NCBI GenBank assembly: GCA_937888905.1
Contig: CALATA010000011.1
Coordinates: forward strand, 1 to 64,000
Source: Terrimonas sp937888905
Lineage (GTDB): Bacteria; Bacteroidota; Bacteroidia; Chitinophagales; Chitinophagaceae
Reading direction: 5' to 3'
DNA length: 64,000 nucleotides
Below, in pieces: positions 17,144 to 26,665 of this stretch (positions are counted from its first letter, which is position 1; every line of letters begins with the position of its first letter). The notes under the pieces were generated by a model that did not search any database, was not told the DNA's origin, and was given only the letters and a program-made list of their open reading frames with translations. Made by a program: the position numbers and the translations under genes.

Positions 17144-20100
17144 CTACCAAATCTTATTATTAAACAATAGATCGTTTTGTATCGATTCCAGTTCCGACAG
17201 CACGCCATCACGACCTCCTACCGTTTCAGCCAGTTCCAATCTGTCCGCCACATTCTGGAAGTACTCATTGGTGTGGATTTCTCTGTGGTATGCGCCAGGC
17301 TGTGTACTGTTCGGATCCATATGCCGCAGGTAGATACCGTTCTCTGCACTGTTTACATCAATGTTGTTGCGATCAAGAATATCCCGCGCTCTTTGTGCAT
17401 CCACGTTGGTATGATCACCGGCCACGATGTGGTGTGCCGCCGATCCTTTTTCTTTCCGCCATGCGCGTTTCATGTATCCTTTCTTCTTCAACTCCCGCTG
17501 CGCCTTATTGATGTTCTTCCGCAATGCTTTCGTACAGGAGAAACCAAACGGATCGATCCAGCCTGCCGGGTCATGCACATATCCGTACAATGCCATACCG
17601 CCCGCCAGCCGCAGATCATCCTGGCTGATATACATGCCTTCCTCGGGCGCATAGTACCGGAAGCGGTTATAAGCCAGTCCAGTTTCGGGATCTTCGTATT
17701 GTCCCTGATAAAGATAGTTACAAAATCCTTCTTCGCCTTTCAGCATCACCGCCTGACCATAACTGTTCAATTCACGGCTCCAGACCATGTCGCCGGCCTG
17801 GTTGTAACTTTTGATCGGCGTTCCAAGGTGGTCGGCTATAATGCTGTATGATTTTCCGCCTTTGATTTTGCCCACAGGCACCATGCTGTCCTGTTCAAAT
17901 ATCCAGGTAATGAGATCATTGGCATTGCTTTCCCTTGCTTCGAATTCTTTCCATTCATGCAAGGGTACATTTGCATCCCATATCCAGCGCGTGATCGTGG
18001 ATTTGTACCTTTTCCATATCCTGCGCCCCAGCGCGTCATAGCCAAATGTCACTTCGCCTTTATCCGGACGGACTACTTTTTGCAACATACCGGCGCCGTT
18101 CCATTCATATTCCCACACACCGCCGTTGCGTTCCGTTTTACGGATCAGGCGACCTTCATCATCATATTCGTAAGTACCATGCCGGGATGTGAGCAGACGA
18201 CCGCCTTTGCCGTATTTCCTGTCATGACGGTCTCTTGTTTCAAAGAGATTGCCTGCTACGTCCGGCACACGGTATTCAACATTGCCGCTGCTGTAAATCA
18301 CTTCCGCCAGGTTGCCATGCACATCGTGCACGAGTTGTTTTTGTCCTGTTTCCGTGTCAACCACTTTTTTCAAACGGTTGCTCCCCTCCCAGGTATACTG
18401 GCGGCGATGACGTGTACGCTTCTCCTGCAAGGTTTCCTGGTTAACCAGCCGTCCCTTTTTATCGTATTCAAATTTCTCGCGGATATCGCCGTTCATTTCC
18501 CTTTCAATGAGCTGGCCTTTCTTATCATACCGCATCCGCGCTTCATACGAACCTGCTCTTACCAGGTCAGGCAGTCCGGTTTGCATATTAAGCTGCGCGA
18601 TGATATCTGCACCAAGACTGCTCTGCAATCGCTCACGCACGCCATTTTTATTGAAAATATTCTTGATCCAGTCTTCACCTTGTGTTTCTTTGATCACACG
18701 ACCGAGCAGGTCGCGCTGAAAGGCGACAGTCTGCTGATCATTGATGGCCTGCAACATATTGCCCATCACATCGTATTCAAAACTATCGCGCGTACCGTCG
18801 GAATATAAAATATGAATAGGTTTGCCGTCGCTGTTATAAGCATAGCGGGTATTCCTGCCGCCGGGCTTTTCCACCTGCACCACCTGACCCGAGAGATCGC
18901 GGAAGTAGCGGCGTGTTAATCCATCAAACCCTGTTTCGCTGATCACATTCCCATCGCCGTCATATTCGTAGAGATAATATTCGTTGAATTCATTCCTGAC
19001 GTATTGCAGCTGGCCTTCCTTGTCGTAAGCGAGGTTTACTTCAATACCACCCTGAATTCTTTTTACAATGTCACCAAAGAAATTATAAGCTACCTGTACG
19101 TTCACATAGTTGTCTGTTGCCGATACGATGTTGTCATTGGCATCGTAAGCAAAGCGGCGCATATCGCCGTCGGGATCGATCAGTTGTGTCACACGACCTT
19201 TCAGATCGTAACGCCTGATATGATGGTTGTTCTGCGGATCGGTGATCTTGACGCAATTGCCCAGGGCATCATAGGTAAATTTTACCAATCCTTTTCCTGC
19301 CGGCAATTTTGCTTCCGCCAGGTTGTACTGTTTGTCGTACCAGAATTCCGTAGCCGCCTCATTAGCGGAAATGGTTTGCAGCAATCCGTTGTGGTACGTA
19401 TATTTCATCGTTTCGCCCTCGGGATTGATCGTCTCCAGTACATTCCCGGCTTCATCATATTTGTATTCCCATATTGCATTGTTGGGCAACCTGGTAGAGG
19501 TAAGCAAATGCTTGTCATTGTAGGTCATGGATGCTTCACCTCTGCCGGGAAGTCCCATTTTCACCACGTTGCCTGCCTCATCGTATTCAAAAGTATGTAC
19601 GATACCGATCTCATTTTTTTCCGCCATCAGGTTATGGTCGCCGTCGTAGGTAAATATTTTTTCTCCGCCTTCGGGATTGATCTGGCGGATCACCAATCCT
19701 TTGCGGTGATAGTAATGGCTTTCTTTGCCGAGGCTGTTGGTAACGATCGTATGGCCGGGCTGGTACTCGAAGAAATAACTGAACAAACCTTCCGGTCCTT
19801 CTGCGGCCGTACATCTTCCCTCGCGGTCATAAGTAAAGGAGAATTCCGTTCCTTCCTTGAATTTCCGCGTTACCATGTATTTTTTATCCCATCCGAACTC
19901 ATCACTGTACCCATCTGCATCCGTCATGCGGATCATGCGGCCTTCTGCATCGTAAGTGTATGCGATCGGCGTAAAGGTTCCTTCTCCCGATGGATGCGGA
20001 ATTTCCAGTGAAGCGATCCGGCCATTGTCATCGTTGTGCACCAATATCTGACGGCCCGCACTGTCGGTAATTTCTTTCAGGCGGCCGTCGGTATCGTATT

Positions 20101-21346
20101 GAAAACGGATGGCAAATCCATTGCGGTTAACGATACTGCGTACAGGTTTTAATCCGTCTTTATCTGCCGCATTATGAAAATAAAAATAAAGCCCTTCTTT
20201 GTTGTTGACATAATACTCCCCATTGTCGATATCGCGGTGCAACTGGTATTTTTCAACCGCGTTGAATTCGCTTTGCCCGGGCGACAAAGCGGAGAAAGCG
20301 ATACCTCTTCCGTGTGAGTCGTTGATCAATACCAATCCTTCCTCTTCCAGTATTTTCATACTGATATCGTAGGTATGAATAATACTTTTACCAAGGCTTC
20401 CTTCGTAAGCAGTATCACTGTAGTAGTTTGCTTCCCAGGTAAACGGAATAGGTCCGGGTAATGAAAATCCTTCGAGGCGGCTGGCCATGTGACCACTCGC
20501 TGCGTCGACTGGTTCGCCAAGGTATTTACACAACTTCGGTTGTATGCGGGCACCGAATTTGCTGTACTTCGGAAATTTCTTGCTGAGTGCTTTGTTGAGT
20601 TTGGTAAGCGCTTTGCCCAATCCTTTGCGCGCCAGTTTGCCGCCACCTTTCAGGATGCCCATCATGATCAGCGCATTGATCAGATCGGCCAATCCCATTT
20701 CGGGATATACGCGTGCACCACCAACGATCACAGGCCGTCCGAGCGGCAGCACGATCATGATGCGCGTAGCATAGTCGTTGTAAAGCGCCGTGGGACTGTT
20801 CATCAGAATTTTTCCCAGCTCGTTGCAGCTCCAGGCCGGATCCATGTGCGTGCTCTGCTTCAGGCCCTGGGAGATAACGGTTGAACTGCCCATACTGATC
20901 TGTCCGTCATGTGGTGCAAGAAAAGGAAACCAGAATAAAGGTTTGGGTAGTACAAGGTGCAGCAGGCTCAGTTTTTTGGCGATGGCGCTGGCACCTTTGA
21001 ATTTCGCAGGGATCGGCGGCATGGTCGGTGGCATACCGAGCAGGCTGGTGGTGGCGCCACCTCTGTAAAAACCATTTACCGTAACGGTTCCTCCCATCGG
21101 CGCGGGCTGCAGCGAGAAGCCTTTGCCTTCGGTATAAGTGGGCATTGCCGGAATGGTTACGTGGATGTAATCCATCGGATCAAATACCAATGCACCAAAC
21201 GGCGTGATCGGGCACGGCGTGATAAAGAACGGCACCCGTAACATGTGAAAGTCGAGGCCGAGCACAATATCAAAATGCTTGGCAGCCGTCATCGGTTGTA
21301 CGGATGGCTGCTTAACCGGAGGGGGAACTGTAATACGTAATGCCAT
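17144..21346 (-). CDS. Rhs polymorphic toxin with PAAR-like N-terminus and AHH nuclease C-terminus
   Basis: A 1400-residue type VI cargo candidate. Residues 1 to about 240 form a Gly/Pro-rich PAAR-like region (THMDPAWSCNELG, PVIVGGARVYPEMG) that could cap a VgrG spike. A DUF6531-like segment follows (GEPVDAASGHM, YSDTAYEGSLG), then about twenty YD/Rhs repeats of the type YDAxGNxxxxxxP. The Rhs cage ends with the core motif RYYAPEEGMYISQDD and then DPAGWIDPFGF near residue 1270. The last ~130 residues are the toxin: GSAAHHIVAG (AHH at 1304-1306) with DVNSAENGIYL and HREIHTNEYF (His1354, His1358), the AHH-family nuclease pattern. Immunity gene directly downstream. Base composition seems similar to neighbours. 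Confidence 0.92.
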   Translation of the reverse strand: MALRITVPPPVKQPSVQPMTAAKHFDIVLGLDFHMLRVPFFITPCPITPFGALVFDPMDYIHVTIPAMPTYTEGKGFSLQPAPMGGTVTVNGFYRGGATTSLLGMPPTMPPIPAKFKGASAIAKKLSLLHLVLPKPLFWFPFLAPHDGQISMGSSTVISQGLKQSTHMDPAWSCNELGKILMNSPTALYNDYATRIMIVLPLGRPVIVGGARVYPEMGLADLINALIMMGILKGGGKLARKGLGKALTKLNKALSKKFPKYSKFGARIQPKLCKYLGEPVDAASGHMASRLEGFSLPGPIPFTWEANYYSDTAYEGSLGKSIIHTYDISMKILEEEGLVLINDSHGRGIAFSALSPGQSEFNAVEKYQLHRDIDNGEYYVNNKEGLYFYFHNAADKDGLKPVRSIVNRNGFAIRFQYDTDGRLKEITDSAGRQILVHNDDNGRIASLEIPHPSGEGTFTPIAYTYDAEGRMIRMTDADGYSDEFGWDKKYMVTRKFKEGTEFSFTYDREGRCTAAEGPEGLFSYFFEYQPGHTIVTNSLGKESHYYHRKGLVIRQINPEGGEKIFTYDGDHNLMAEKNEIGIVHTFEYDEAGNVVKMGLPGRGEASMTYNDKHLLTSTRLPNNAIWEYKYDEAGNVLETINPEGETMKYTYHNGLLQTISANEAATEFWYDKQYNLAEAKLPAGKGLVKFTYDALGNCVKITDPQNNHHIRRYDLKGRVTQLIDPDGDMRRFAYDANDNIVSATDNYVNVQVAYNFFGDIVKRIQGGIEVNLAYDKEGQLQYVRNEFNEYYLYEYDGDGNVISETGFDGLTRRYFRDLSGQVVQVEKPGGRNTRYAYNSDGKPIHILYSDGTRDSFEYDVMGNMLQAINDQQTVAFQRDLLGRVIKETQGEDWIKNIFNKNGVRERLQSSLGADIIAQLNMQTGLPDLVRAGSYEARMRYDKKGQLIEREMNGDIREKFEYDKKGRLVNQETLQEKRTRHRRQYTWEGSNRLKKVVDTETGQKQLVHDVHGNLAEVIYSSGNVEYRVPDVAGNLFETRDRHDRKYGKGGRLLTSRHGTYEYDDEGRLIRKTERNGGVWEYEWNGAGMLQKVVRPDKGEVTFGYDALGRRIWKRYKSTITRWIWDANVPLHEWKEFEARESNANDLITWIFEQDSMVPVGKIKGGKSYSIIADHLGTPIKSYNQAGDMVWSRELNSYGQAVMLKGEEGFCNYLYQGQYEDPETGLAYNRFRYYAPEEGMYISQDDLRLAGGMALYGYVHDPAGWIDPFGFSCTKALRKNINKAQRELKKKGYMKRAWRKEKGSAAHHIVAGDHTNVDAQRARDILDRNNIDVNSAENGIYLRHMDPNSTQPGAYHREIHTNEYFQNVADRLELAETVGGRDGVLSELESIQNDLLFNNKIW

Positions 21347-21377
21347 AACGCTTTTCAGAGGTTGCCAGTAAAAAAAC

Positions 21378-21692
21378 TTATTTCACATCCGTCACTACAT
21401 CCGCTGGATCGGCAGGGTTGTAGAAAATGGGAACGGTCTCGCCTTTCTCATAATCTTTTAACACCAGTTTCGCATCCACGGTCAATGGCTTGTCGGTACC
21501 AGGCGGTGTGTACACCACACGATAACCCGGGTCCGTATAACCACGTTTGGTTCTGATAGCCCCGCCATATACATAAGAAACTTTCCCTTCAGCCGGTTGG
21601 TAACCGGAGAAATCTTTTGCAGGCGTTTTATTGGTACAACCAAAAAATCCTGCTATGGCCGCTATCAGAAAATATCGTTTTGAAAACTTCAT
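21378..21692 (-). CDS. Small lipoprotein in the VgrG-Rhs segment
   Basis: 104 residues with a lipoprotein signal (MKFSKRYFLIAAIAGFFGC, Cys19). The mature domain contains YTDPGYRVVYTPPGTDK and ends with ETVPIFYNPADPADV. The last motif (xxVxVxYNPxxPxxA) resembles DUF3592-like small beta domains. It lies 9 nt after the TPR-like protein and 31 nt before the Rhs gene, so all are probably one operon. It could be an accessory for toxin release or a periplasmic immunity factor, but nothing in the sequence decides this. Confidence 0.75.
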   Translation of the reverse strand: MKFSKRYFLIAAIAGFFGCTNKTPAKDFSGYQPAEGKVSYVYGGAIRTKRGYTDPGYRVVYTPPGTDKPLTVDAKLVLKDYEKGETVPIFYNPADPADVVTDVK

Positions 21693-21701
21693 ACGTGCTT
21701 T

Positions 21702-23081
21702 TTATTGATCCACCAGCAGTGCATCGTCGAATATCTGCTGCTCTCTTTTTTTCATGCTTTGTTTGCCGTCCGGCATTTGCATATACCAGCGTTTGCCCCA
21801 GCGTTTTTCCAGGTCTTCGAACCAGTCGCGGTATTCAGCAATGCGGTCCATGCCGGCTTTCATCATCTGTTGTGCATAGAAACGCGACATGGCATTACCA
21901 TCTACATAAGCTTTTTCATCTTTCACCAGCAACCAGCCATCGGCAAAGGTTTTGCGCGCGGCTTTTACTTTTCCCTGTTTGCGCTGACACATGCCCATCA
22001 TCTGGTGAATGCCTGTGAGCACCACGTTGTCGCCACTGTCGCGATACTTTTCGATGCATTCGGCATAACCGTTTTCTGCCTCTTCATATTTTTCGCGCAG
22101 CAAAAACATATTGGCTTTGGTGATCCTGTATTGTACGATCAATGCCTTGTCCTGGATCTTTGCTTCGGCTACTGCCACATCGGCCCGGCGTATTGCCTGA
22201 TCGATCTCTGTAGCGGCACGTTCGTATTTTTCGGTGGCCATAAAATAGCCGTGTGTGAAAAAATGTACCACGGCTTCCATGTGCGGCCATTGTTGCTGAA
22301 TAGCGATCCGCAAACATTCGTCGCGGTACAATTCAATATCTCTTTCTTCGCCACGGCCGATCGCTTTGTTTAATTCCAACAAGTTTTTCTGAAAGGAGGC
22401 AATGGCTTTGTCTTCCGGCCTTACAGCGGTAACCATGGCCTGTTCGGCTATCTGGCTCATGGCACCCGGCATGTCGAGGTCAGGATAAAGCCGTACGAAA
22501 ATATCCTTATAGCTTTTCTCCAGTCCTTCGTATAAGTGACTACCATAGAGATCGAAAATGAGCAGGCGGACTTTGCCGCTCACACCTGCTTTCAATATGG
22601 CATCGAGCCATTTTACAAATTCTGTTGGCGCGTAGTTAGGTTCCGGCATCAAGGCCATTACCAGGTAATCTTCGCCTTCGCCGGTAACCTGTAATGATTC
22701 GGCGAGTTTATTGAGGTTACGGGTAAAATAAACTTCATCAGCATCCTGTTCGTCACCTTCGGGTGACCATTCCACTTTGCCATGTTCGTCGCTGAGTGCA
22801 TGTTGGTTCCAGGCATCGATATAATCCTTCATGCCGTTTACCAATTGGCGTCCGTAGTTTTCCGGGGAGCGGAATGGGTGATGACTGCAAAGGAACACGT
22901 CGGGCAGACCTGCTTCTTCGGTCATTTGTACCATTACAAACCCTTTGATCATGCGGTAGTCGACCGTACCGGTACCCATCATACAGGCAAGGCGCATATG
23001 TTCGCGCCCGGGCTGGCGTGATTCTTCTTCCCATAACGCCTCGAGAAGGCGCACCCGTTGTTTAACAGCATTCTCCTGCAT
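21702..23081 (-). CDS. TPR-like protein between VgrG and Rhs (candidate cargo adaptor)
   Basis: This 459-residue protein belongs to no family that I can name with certainty. The N-terminal half (to ~190) is a mixed alpha/beta domain with ACMMGTGTVDYRMIKGFVMV and LVMALMPEPNYAPTEF. The C-terminal half is a run of helix pairs with tetratricopeptide rhythm (ERAATEIDQAIRRADVAVAE, KYEEAENGYAECIEKYRD, KVKAARKTFADGWLLVKDE). There is no signal peptide, so it acts in the cytoplasm. It is packed 6 nt after vgrG and 9 nt before the lipoprotein and Rhs genes. In other type VI systems this place is held by adaptors (Tap/DUF4123, EagR) that load toxins onto VgrG; a similar role is inferred from position only. 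Confidence 0.8.
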   Translation of the reverse strand: MQENAVKQRVRLLEALWEEESRQPGREHMRLACMMGTGTVDYRMIKGFVMVQMTEEAGLPDVFLCSHHPFRSPENYGRQLVNGMKDYIDAWNQHALSDEHGKVEWSPEGDEQDADEVYFTRNLNKLAESLQVTGEGEDYLVMALMPEPNYAPTEFVKWLDAILKAGVSGKVRLLIFDLYGSHLYEGLEKSYKDIFVRLYPDLDMPGAMSQIAEQAMVTAVRPEDKAIASFQKNLLELNKAIGRGEERDIELYRDECLRIAIQQQWPHMEAVVHFFTHGYFMATEKYERAATEIDQAIRRADVAVAEAKIQDKALIVQYRITKANMFLLREKYEEAENGYAECIEKYRDSGDNVVLTGIHQMMGMCQRKQGKVKAARKTFADGWLLVKDEKAYVDGNAMSRFYAQQMMKAGMDRIAEYRDWFEDLEKRWGKRWYMQMPDGKQSMKKREQQIFDDALLVDQ

Positions 23082-23087
23082 GGATCA

Positions 23088-24881
23088 TCAGTTGATATTA
23101 ACCTTGGCACCTTGTACGTTGGTGTCGCCGGATGCCGCCACTGTGATGGTGCCGCCGGTAACATTGGTTTCTGTTTCCCCCATAATGTTGACGGATTGCT
23201 TACCGAGTACATCCACGGAATCGGGCACCACGGTGAAGCCGGAGTTCGAACTTTCAGAACCGGAAGCGGCGGTAACCGACTCGGTACCCACGATCGTCAC
23301 ATTTTTACCCATGATATCGATGGTTCCGTCCTTCTTCATGGTAATAACGCTCAGCCCATCTTCACCGCAGGTGAATGTCATCGTTTCCTTACTGAACACA
23401 TTCAGGTTGCCCTTACCGTCGATCAGAATATTGTTGCCATTCTGATCTTCGATGAACACGCTCCCGTCTTTATCGTTCAACACTACTTTGTTGCCGCTGC
23501 GGCTTTGCAATGCTTTTACATCGTTGCCGGCATTGCCAAAAGCATTGTTGGCTTTGCTGTGATAGACCGCACCCACCACATAAGGTTTGATGGCACTGTC
23601 TCCTTCAAAACCGGAGATGATCTCCTCGCCTACTTCGGGAATGAAGTACATCCCTTTACCACCGCCGGCATGCGGAGTGGTCACGCGGATCCAGGGACTT
23701 TTCTCCGCACCGTTCATCCAGTGATATTTAACACGCACACGTCCGATACCACGCGGATCGTTGTTGTCGGTAACGATCGCACTTTGTGTTTCGCAATGCG
23801 GTTCGGGGAAAGGCGATACCGGCGGCAGTTTGATGCTTGCCGGTATGGCTACAAAATCATTGTTGTAATTGCCCTGGCCATCCACAAAGTGATTGGCCGC
23901 AATGACGGTAAACTCACCATAGGCTTCAGAGCTGGCATCGAAGGCATTGTTGCCCGATACTTCTACCTGTCCGCCCAATGCCACACCGGGATGGCCACTG
24001 TTGCCATTGAAACGTACATGACTGCTGCTGCGCATGGCTGAACGGATGTTCACTACATCGTCCAGTTGTTTTTTATTGGTAAGGAAATGATTGTTCCAGG
24101 ATTTGGGTTGAGAACCGTACACAGTACGGCTTGCCTGCAGTACGTGTTTGCCAAGATCGTTAAGACCGGCTTTGTTCTCGATACCATCGGGCGAGCTCGT
24201 ATATACTTCACTGTTCATGTAATCCCAGGCCATTATCTGCATATCGGCGGGGCGTACCTGCAACGCCATGTTGAAACGGCTGAGGTTGCTGCCGAAAACC
24301 AGCGAGGCTTTTTCTGAAGCGGCGGGCGGGCCAACGATCAGTTTTTGTCCATCGTAAAAAAACCACTCACCATAGGTAGCACAAAGACGTTGCAGGAACT
24401 GCCAGGCAGTTTCCTTGTATTGAACAGTGTAGGCAAGCGTCTCGGGGTACAGCGGCGCTACTTTGGGATTGAGCAGGTTTTGCGGAAAAAACTTCAGCAC
24501 ATCCTGCGCAATATTTTTAACGGCTTTCTTTTCCCAGCTTTTGCAATGCGGGCCGCTGTCGAGTACGATGGTGGGGCTGAATCCGGAGATCACCACATCA
24601 CCATGATAACTGCCGAAGCGGGCCGTTTCCACCTGGGTAACGACACCGGAGAATTTGAGTTGTGCACCAGAGAGATCGTCGGCTTTGATCTGCACGGTGA
24701 GCGTAGCGCCCATCATATCGCGCGAAGAAGTGAATACGCCGGAAGTGCCGTCAACGGATTCGGCTGGGCAGATCAGTCTGAATGTGTGGTGTTCAAATAT
24801 ACCCTGTGACAGAGTAAAAGACGAGAACTGGCTGATCGGAGTTCCGTTGATGCTGATTGTGCTATCTACGAGCTGCGCCAT
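23088..24881 (-). CDS. tssI: Type VI secretion spike protein VgrG (TssI)
   Basis: A 597-residue VgrG, which as a trimer forms the puncturing tip on the Hcp tube. The order is a gp27-like region (residues ~1-360, with FLQRLCATYGEWFFYDGQKL), a gp5-type OB-fold (RGIGRVRVKYHWMNG, SPWIRVTTPHAGGGKGMYF, VGEEIISGFEGD) and a C-terminal beta-prism of short repeats (IDGKGNLNVFS, GTIDIMGKNVTIVG, SVNIMGETETNVTGGTI). No catalytic extension is fused at the C-terminus, so its cargo must be carried by separate proteins such as the PAAR-like Rhs protein two genes downstream. Confidence 0.96.
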   Translation of the reverse strand: MAQLVDSTISINGTPISQFSSFTLSQGIFEHHTFRLICPAESVDGTSGVFTSSRDMMGATLTVQIKADDLSGAQLKFSGVVTQVETARFGSYHGDVVISGFSPTIVLDSGPHCKSWEKKAVKNIAQDVLKFFPQNLLNPKVAPLYPETLAYTVQYKETAWQFLQRLCATYGEWFFYDGQKLIVGPPAASEKASLVFGSNLSRFNMALQVRPADMQIMAWDYMNSEVYTSSPDGIENKAGLNDLGKHVLQASRTVYGSQPKSWNNHFLTNKKQLDDVVNIRSAMRSSSHVRFNGNSGHPGVALGGQVEVSGNNAFDASSEAYGEFTVIAANHFVDGQGNYNNDFVAIPASIKLPPVSPFPEPHCETQSAIVTDNNDPRGIGRVRVKYHWMNGAEKSPWIRVTTPHAGGGKGMYFIPEVGEEIISGFEGDSAIKPYVVGAVYHSKANNAFGNAGNDVKALQSRSGNKVVLNDKDGSVFIEDQNGNNILIDGKGNLNVFSKETMTFTCGEDGLSVITMKKDGTIDIMGKNVTIVGTESVTAASGSESSNSGFTVVPDSVDVLGKQSVNIMGETETNVTGGTITVAASGDTNVQGAKVNIN

Positions 24882-24974
24882 AAAAAAATGTATCGTTTAT
24901 GGTTTTAAAATATATACCCGGGAGGCTGGTAGCAGGTTTTTGCCAACAATTATATCATAGGCAATGTCCGGATG

Positions 24975-26141
24975 CTACCGGCCCGGCCACAGGTTATTCA
25001 TGTTTATGTTATTCAAATTAATGCCTGCTTTTGCAGCCTCTGCCTGTTGCCAGGCTTTGAGCTGATCGGGTGTCATCGACTGGAAGAACTCTGTCATCTG
25101 ATCTGCATGAGTCAGTTCCGGCCGCATGGACTCCAGGGTTGATTTCAGTTTCTGTTCGCCGATATTCAGATCGTTGAGTTCGCGATGCTGATCGAGGAAC
25201 TGCTGTAATGTTTGTGTCTGAAAACGTTCCGGCCGGTAACTTTCCATTTGCACACCCAGTGTGGATTGACAATCGCGGCGGATGGCTTCCATCAGCTGTT
25301 CTTTCAAAGAAGGATCTTTGAAGTAGCTGGATGGTGAAAAGAGTGTGTCGTTGAACATTTTCTGGTAACGCGCTTTGAGTTCTTCAAAACTCAACGTGGT
25401 AGCGGGATTGCGGCGGAGATTGGGATATTGCCGCACTTTCCGCTGCATCACTTCGTACAGGTTAAAAAGATACAGGAAGAAAATTCCCTGGCGCAGTAGC
25501 GGATTGTCGGGAAAAGTCAGGTGCGTACCGTGTCCGAGGTTGTCATCTTTTAAACCTTTTACCGGCACACAATCCCAACGTGTATCGCGCGTACTGACGG
25601 TATACATTTCTTTTGAGTTCTCGATACGGCTGTGCGAGTAGGAGTCGCCAAGCCTGTGCAACAACATACCAAACTTCAATGAAGCGGGATGTTCTGCATC
25701 GAGTTGTTCTGTTGTTTTTTTCCGTTGGAAATCAGAACTGCGTACAAGGTTGCTTGCATTATTGGGTGCAAGTGCGTGCAGATTGTATTCCACCGAATGC
25801 CGCCAGTCATTGGGGATCGACTGGCTGGCGCCGCCGAGATTTGTTTCCCTGTCGTTCAGACCCTCGCGTACGGGTTTCGTTACGCGGTCGATCTGATCGG
25901 ATACAAAATTGCGCGAGCGTTCCCATATCGACTGGCCTCCGCCTGAGGCGGAAGACTGAGTAGAAGACAAGGCTCGGCTTGCAGGCGTTTTGCAATAAAG
26001 TATATGAATATGCGCGGCATCGAACCAGGCTACCTCATCGGGCATCTGGGCCAGCACAGCATGGCGGTAAGCGAGCTTCTCGTCGAAGCCTGCTGCCAGT
26101 GACGTGTAGTAGACGGTGTAGTAGTGACCTGATTCTTCCAT
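24975..26141 (-). CDS. Zinc-dependent phospholipase C/DUF6765-like protein, candidate type VI effector
   Basis: The 388-residue protein has a His/Asp pattern of the all-helical zinc phospholipase C/P1 nuclease fold. It begins GHYYTVYYTSLAAGFDEKLA with an early His, then HSVEYNLHAL, then FGMLLHRLGDSYSHSRI (HxxxDxxxH). GHGTHLTFPDNP follows near residue 225. No signal peptide is found, which fits delivery by a contractile system rather than Sec export. The gene lies between the two hcp genes and vgrG, in the same direction. The enzyme class is an inference from motif order; lipase, nuclease or a non-catalytic member are all possible. No immunity gene for it stands out nearby. Confidence 0.72.
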   Translation of the reverse strand: MEESGHYYTVYYTSLAAGFDEKLAYRHAVLAQMPDEVAWFDAAHIHILYCKTPASRALSSTQSSASGGGQSIWERSRNFVSDQIDRVTKPVREGLNDRETNLGGASQSIPNDWRHSVEYNLHALAPNNASNLVRSSDFQRKKTTEQLDAEHPASLKFGMLLHRLGDSYSHSRIENSKEMYTVSTRDTRWDCVPVKGLKDDNLGHGTHLTFPDNPLLRQGIFFLYLFNLYEVMQRKVRQYPNLRRNPATTLSFEELKARYQKMFNDTLFSPSSYFKDPSLKEQLMEAIRRDCQSTLGVQMESYRPERFQTQTLQQFLDQHRELNDLNIGEQKLKSTLESMRPELTHADQMTEFFQSMTPDQLKAWQQAEAAKAGINLNNINMNNLWPGR

Positions 26142-26173
26142 TGTGACTTGCGTTTATCGAAGGGAGATAAAAA

Positions 26174-26563
26174 TCAACCCGGCCAGTTGTTCTTGAAACT
26201 GGAATCGTTCAGCTTAAGTTCTTTTGCGCTGAGTAATACCGTTACCTGCATGGGAAACTGTCCGTCGTGGCGGTATTCTTCCTGGTAGTCGACGCAATGT
26301 GCGTCGGAGAAATTGAGCGTTTTGAGTTTGCTCATCGTATCACGCCGGTAAAAAGTGATGATACCACTTTTTGTCTGCGTGGGACTGATCATCCAATCGA
26401 AGAGATCAGCTTTGCCGGTGCTTTCCACGGTGAGTGCAATAGAACCTCCCTGAGGTTTGGATGAGGGCCGGCCTGTTGCATCGGTTACCTGTGTAAACCG
26501 GAAATTGCAATAGAGCACATTGCTGTCCTCCCCGTCGATCGTAAGTTTTGCAATAAATGACAT
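26174..26563 (-). CDS. tssD: Type VI secretion tube protein TssD (Hcp), copy 2
   Basis: 129 residues beginning MSFIAKLTIDGEDSNV. It has the Bacteroidota Hcp pattern: TDATGRPSS, GGSIALTVESTGKADLFDWM, GIITFYRRD, and a closing strand with VTVLLSAKEL and NNWPG. Hcp hexamers stack into the inner tube and often chaperone small effectors. The ATG at 26563 is the family start; a longer frame upstream is unsupported. This copy is the more divergent of the pair and is nearest the phospholipase-like gene, so it may be specific for that cargo. Confidence 0.95.
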   Translation of the reverse strand: MSFIAKLTIDGEDSNVLYCNFRFTQVTDATGRPSSKPQGGSIALTVESTGKADLFDWMISPTQTKSGIITFYRRDTMSKLKTLNFSDAHCVDYQEEYRHDGQFPMQVTVLLSAKELKLNDSSFKNNWPG

Positions 26564-26665
26564 ACACCAATGCTTTAAAAATTCCGGCCGGAAAACGGCC
26601 GCTTGGAATGGTTGAGTGGAAAACAACAGGCAGTTAAAAACTGCCTGTTGCATAATAAGAGCTTA

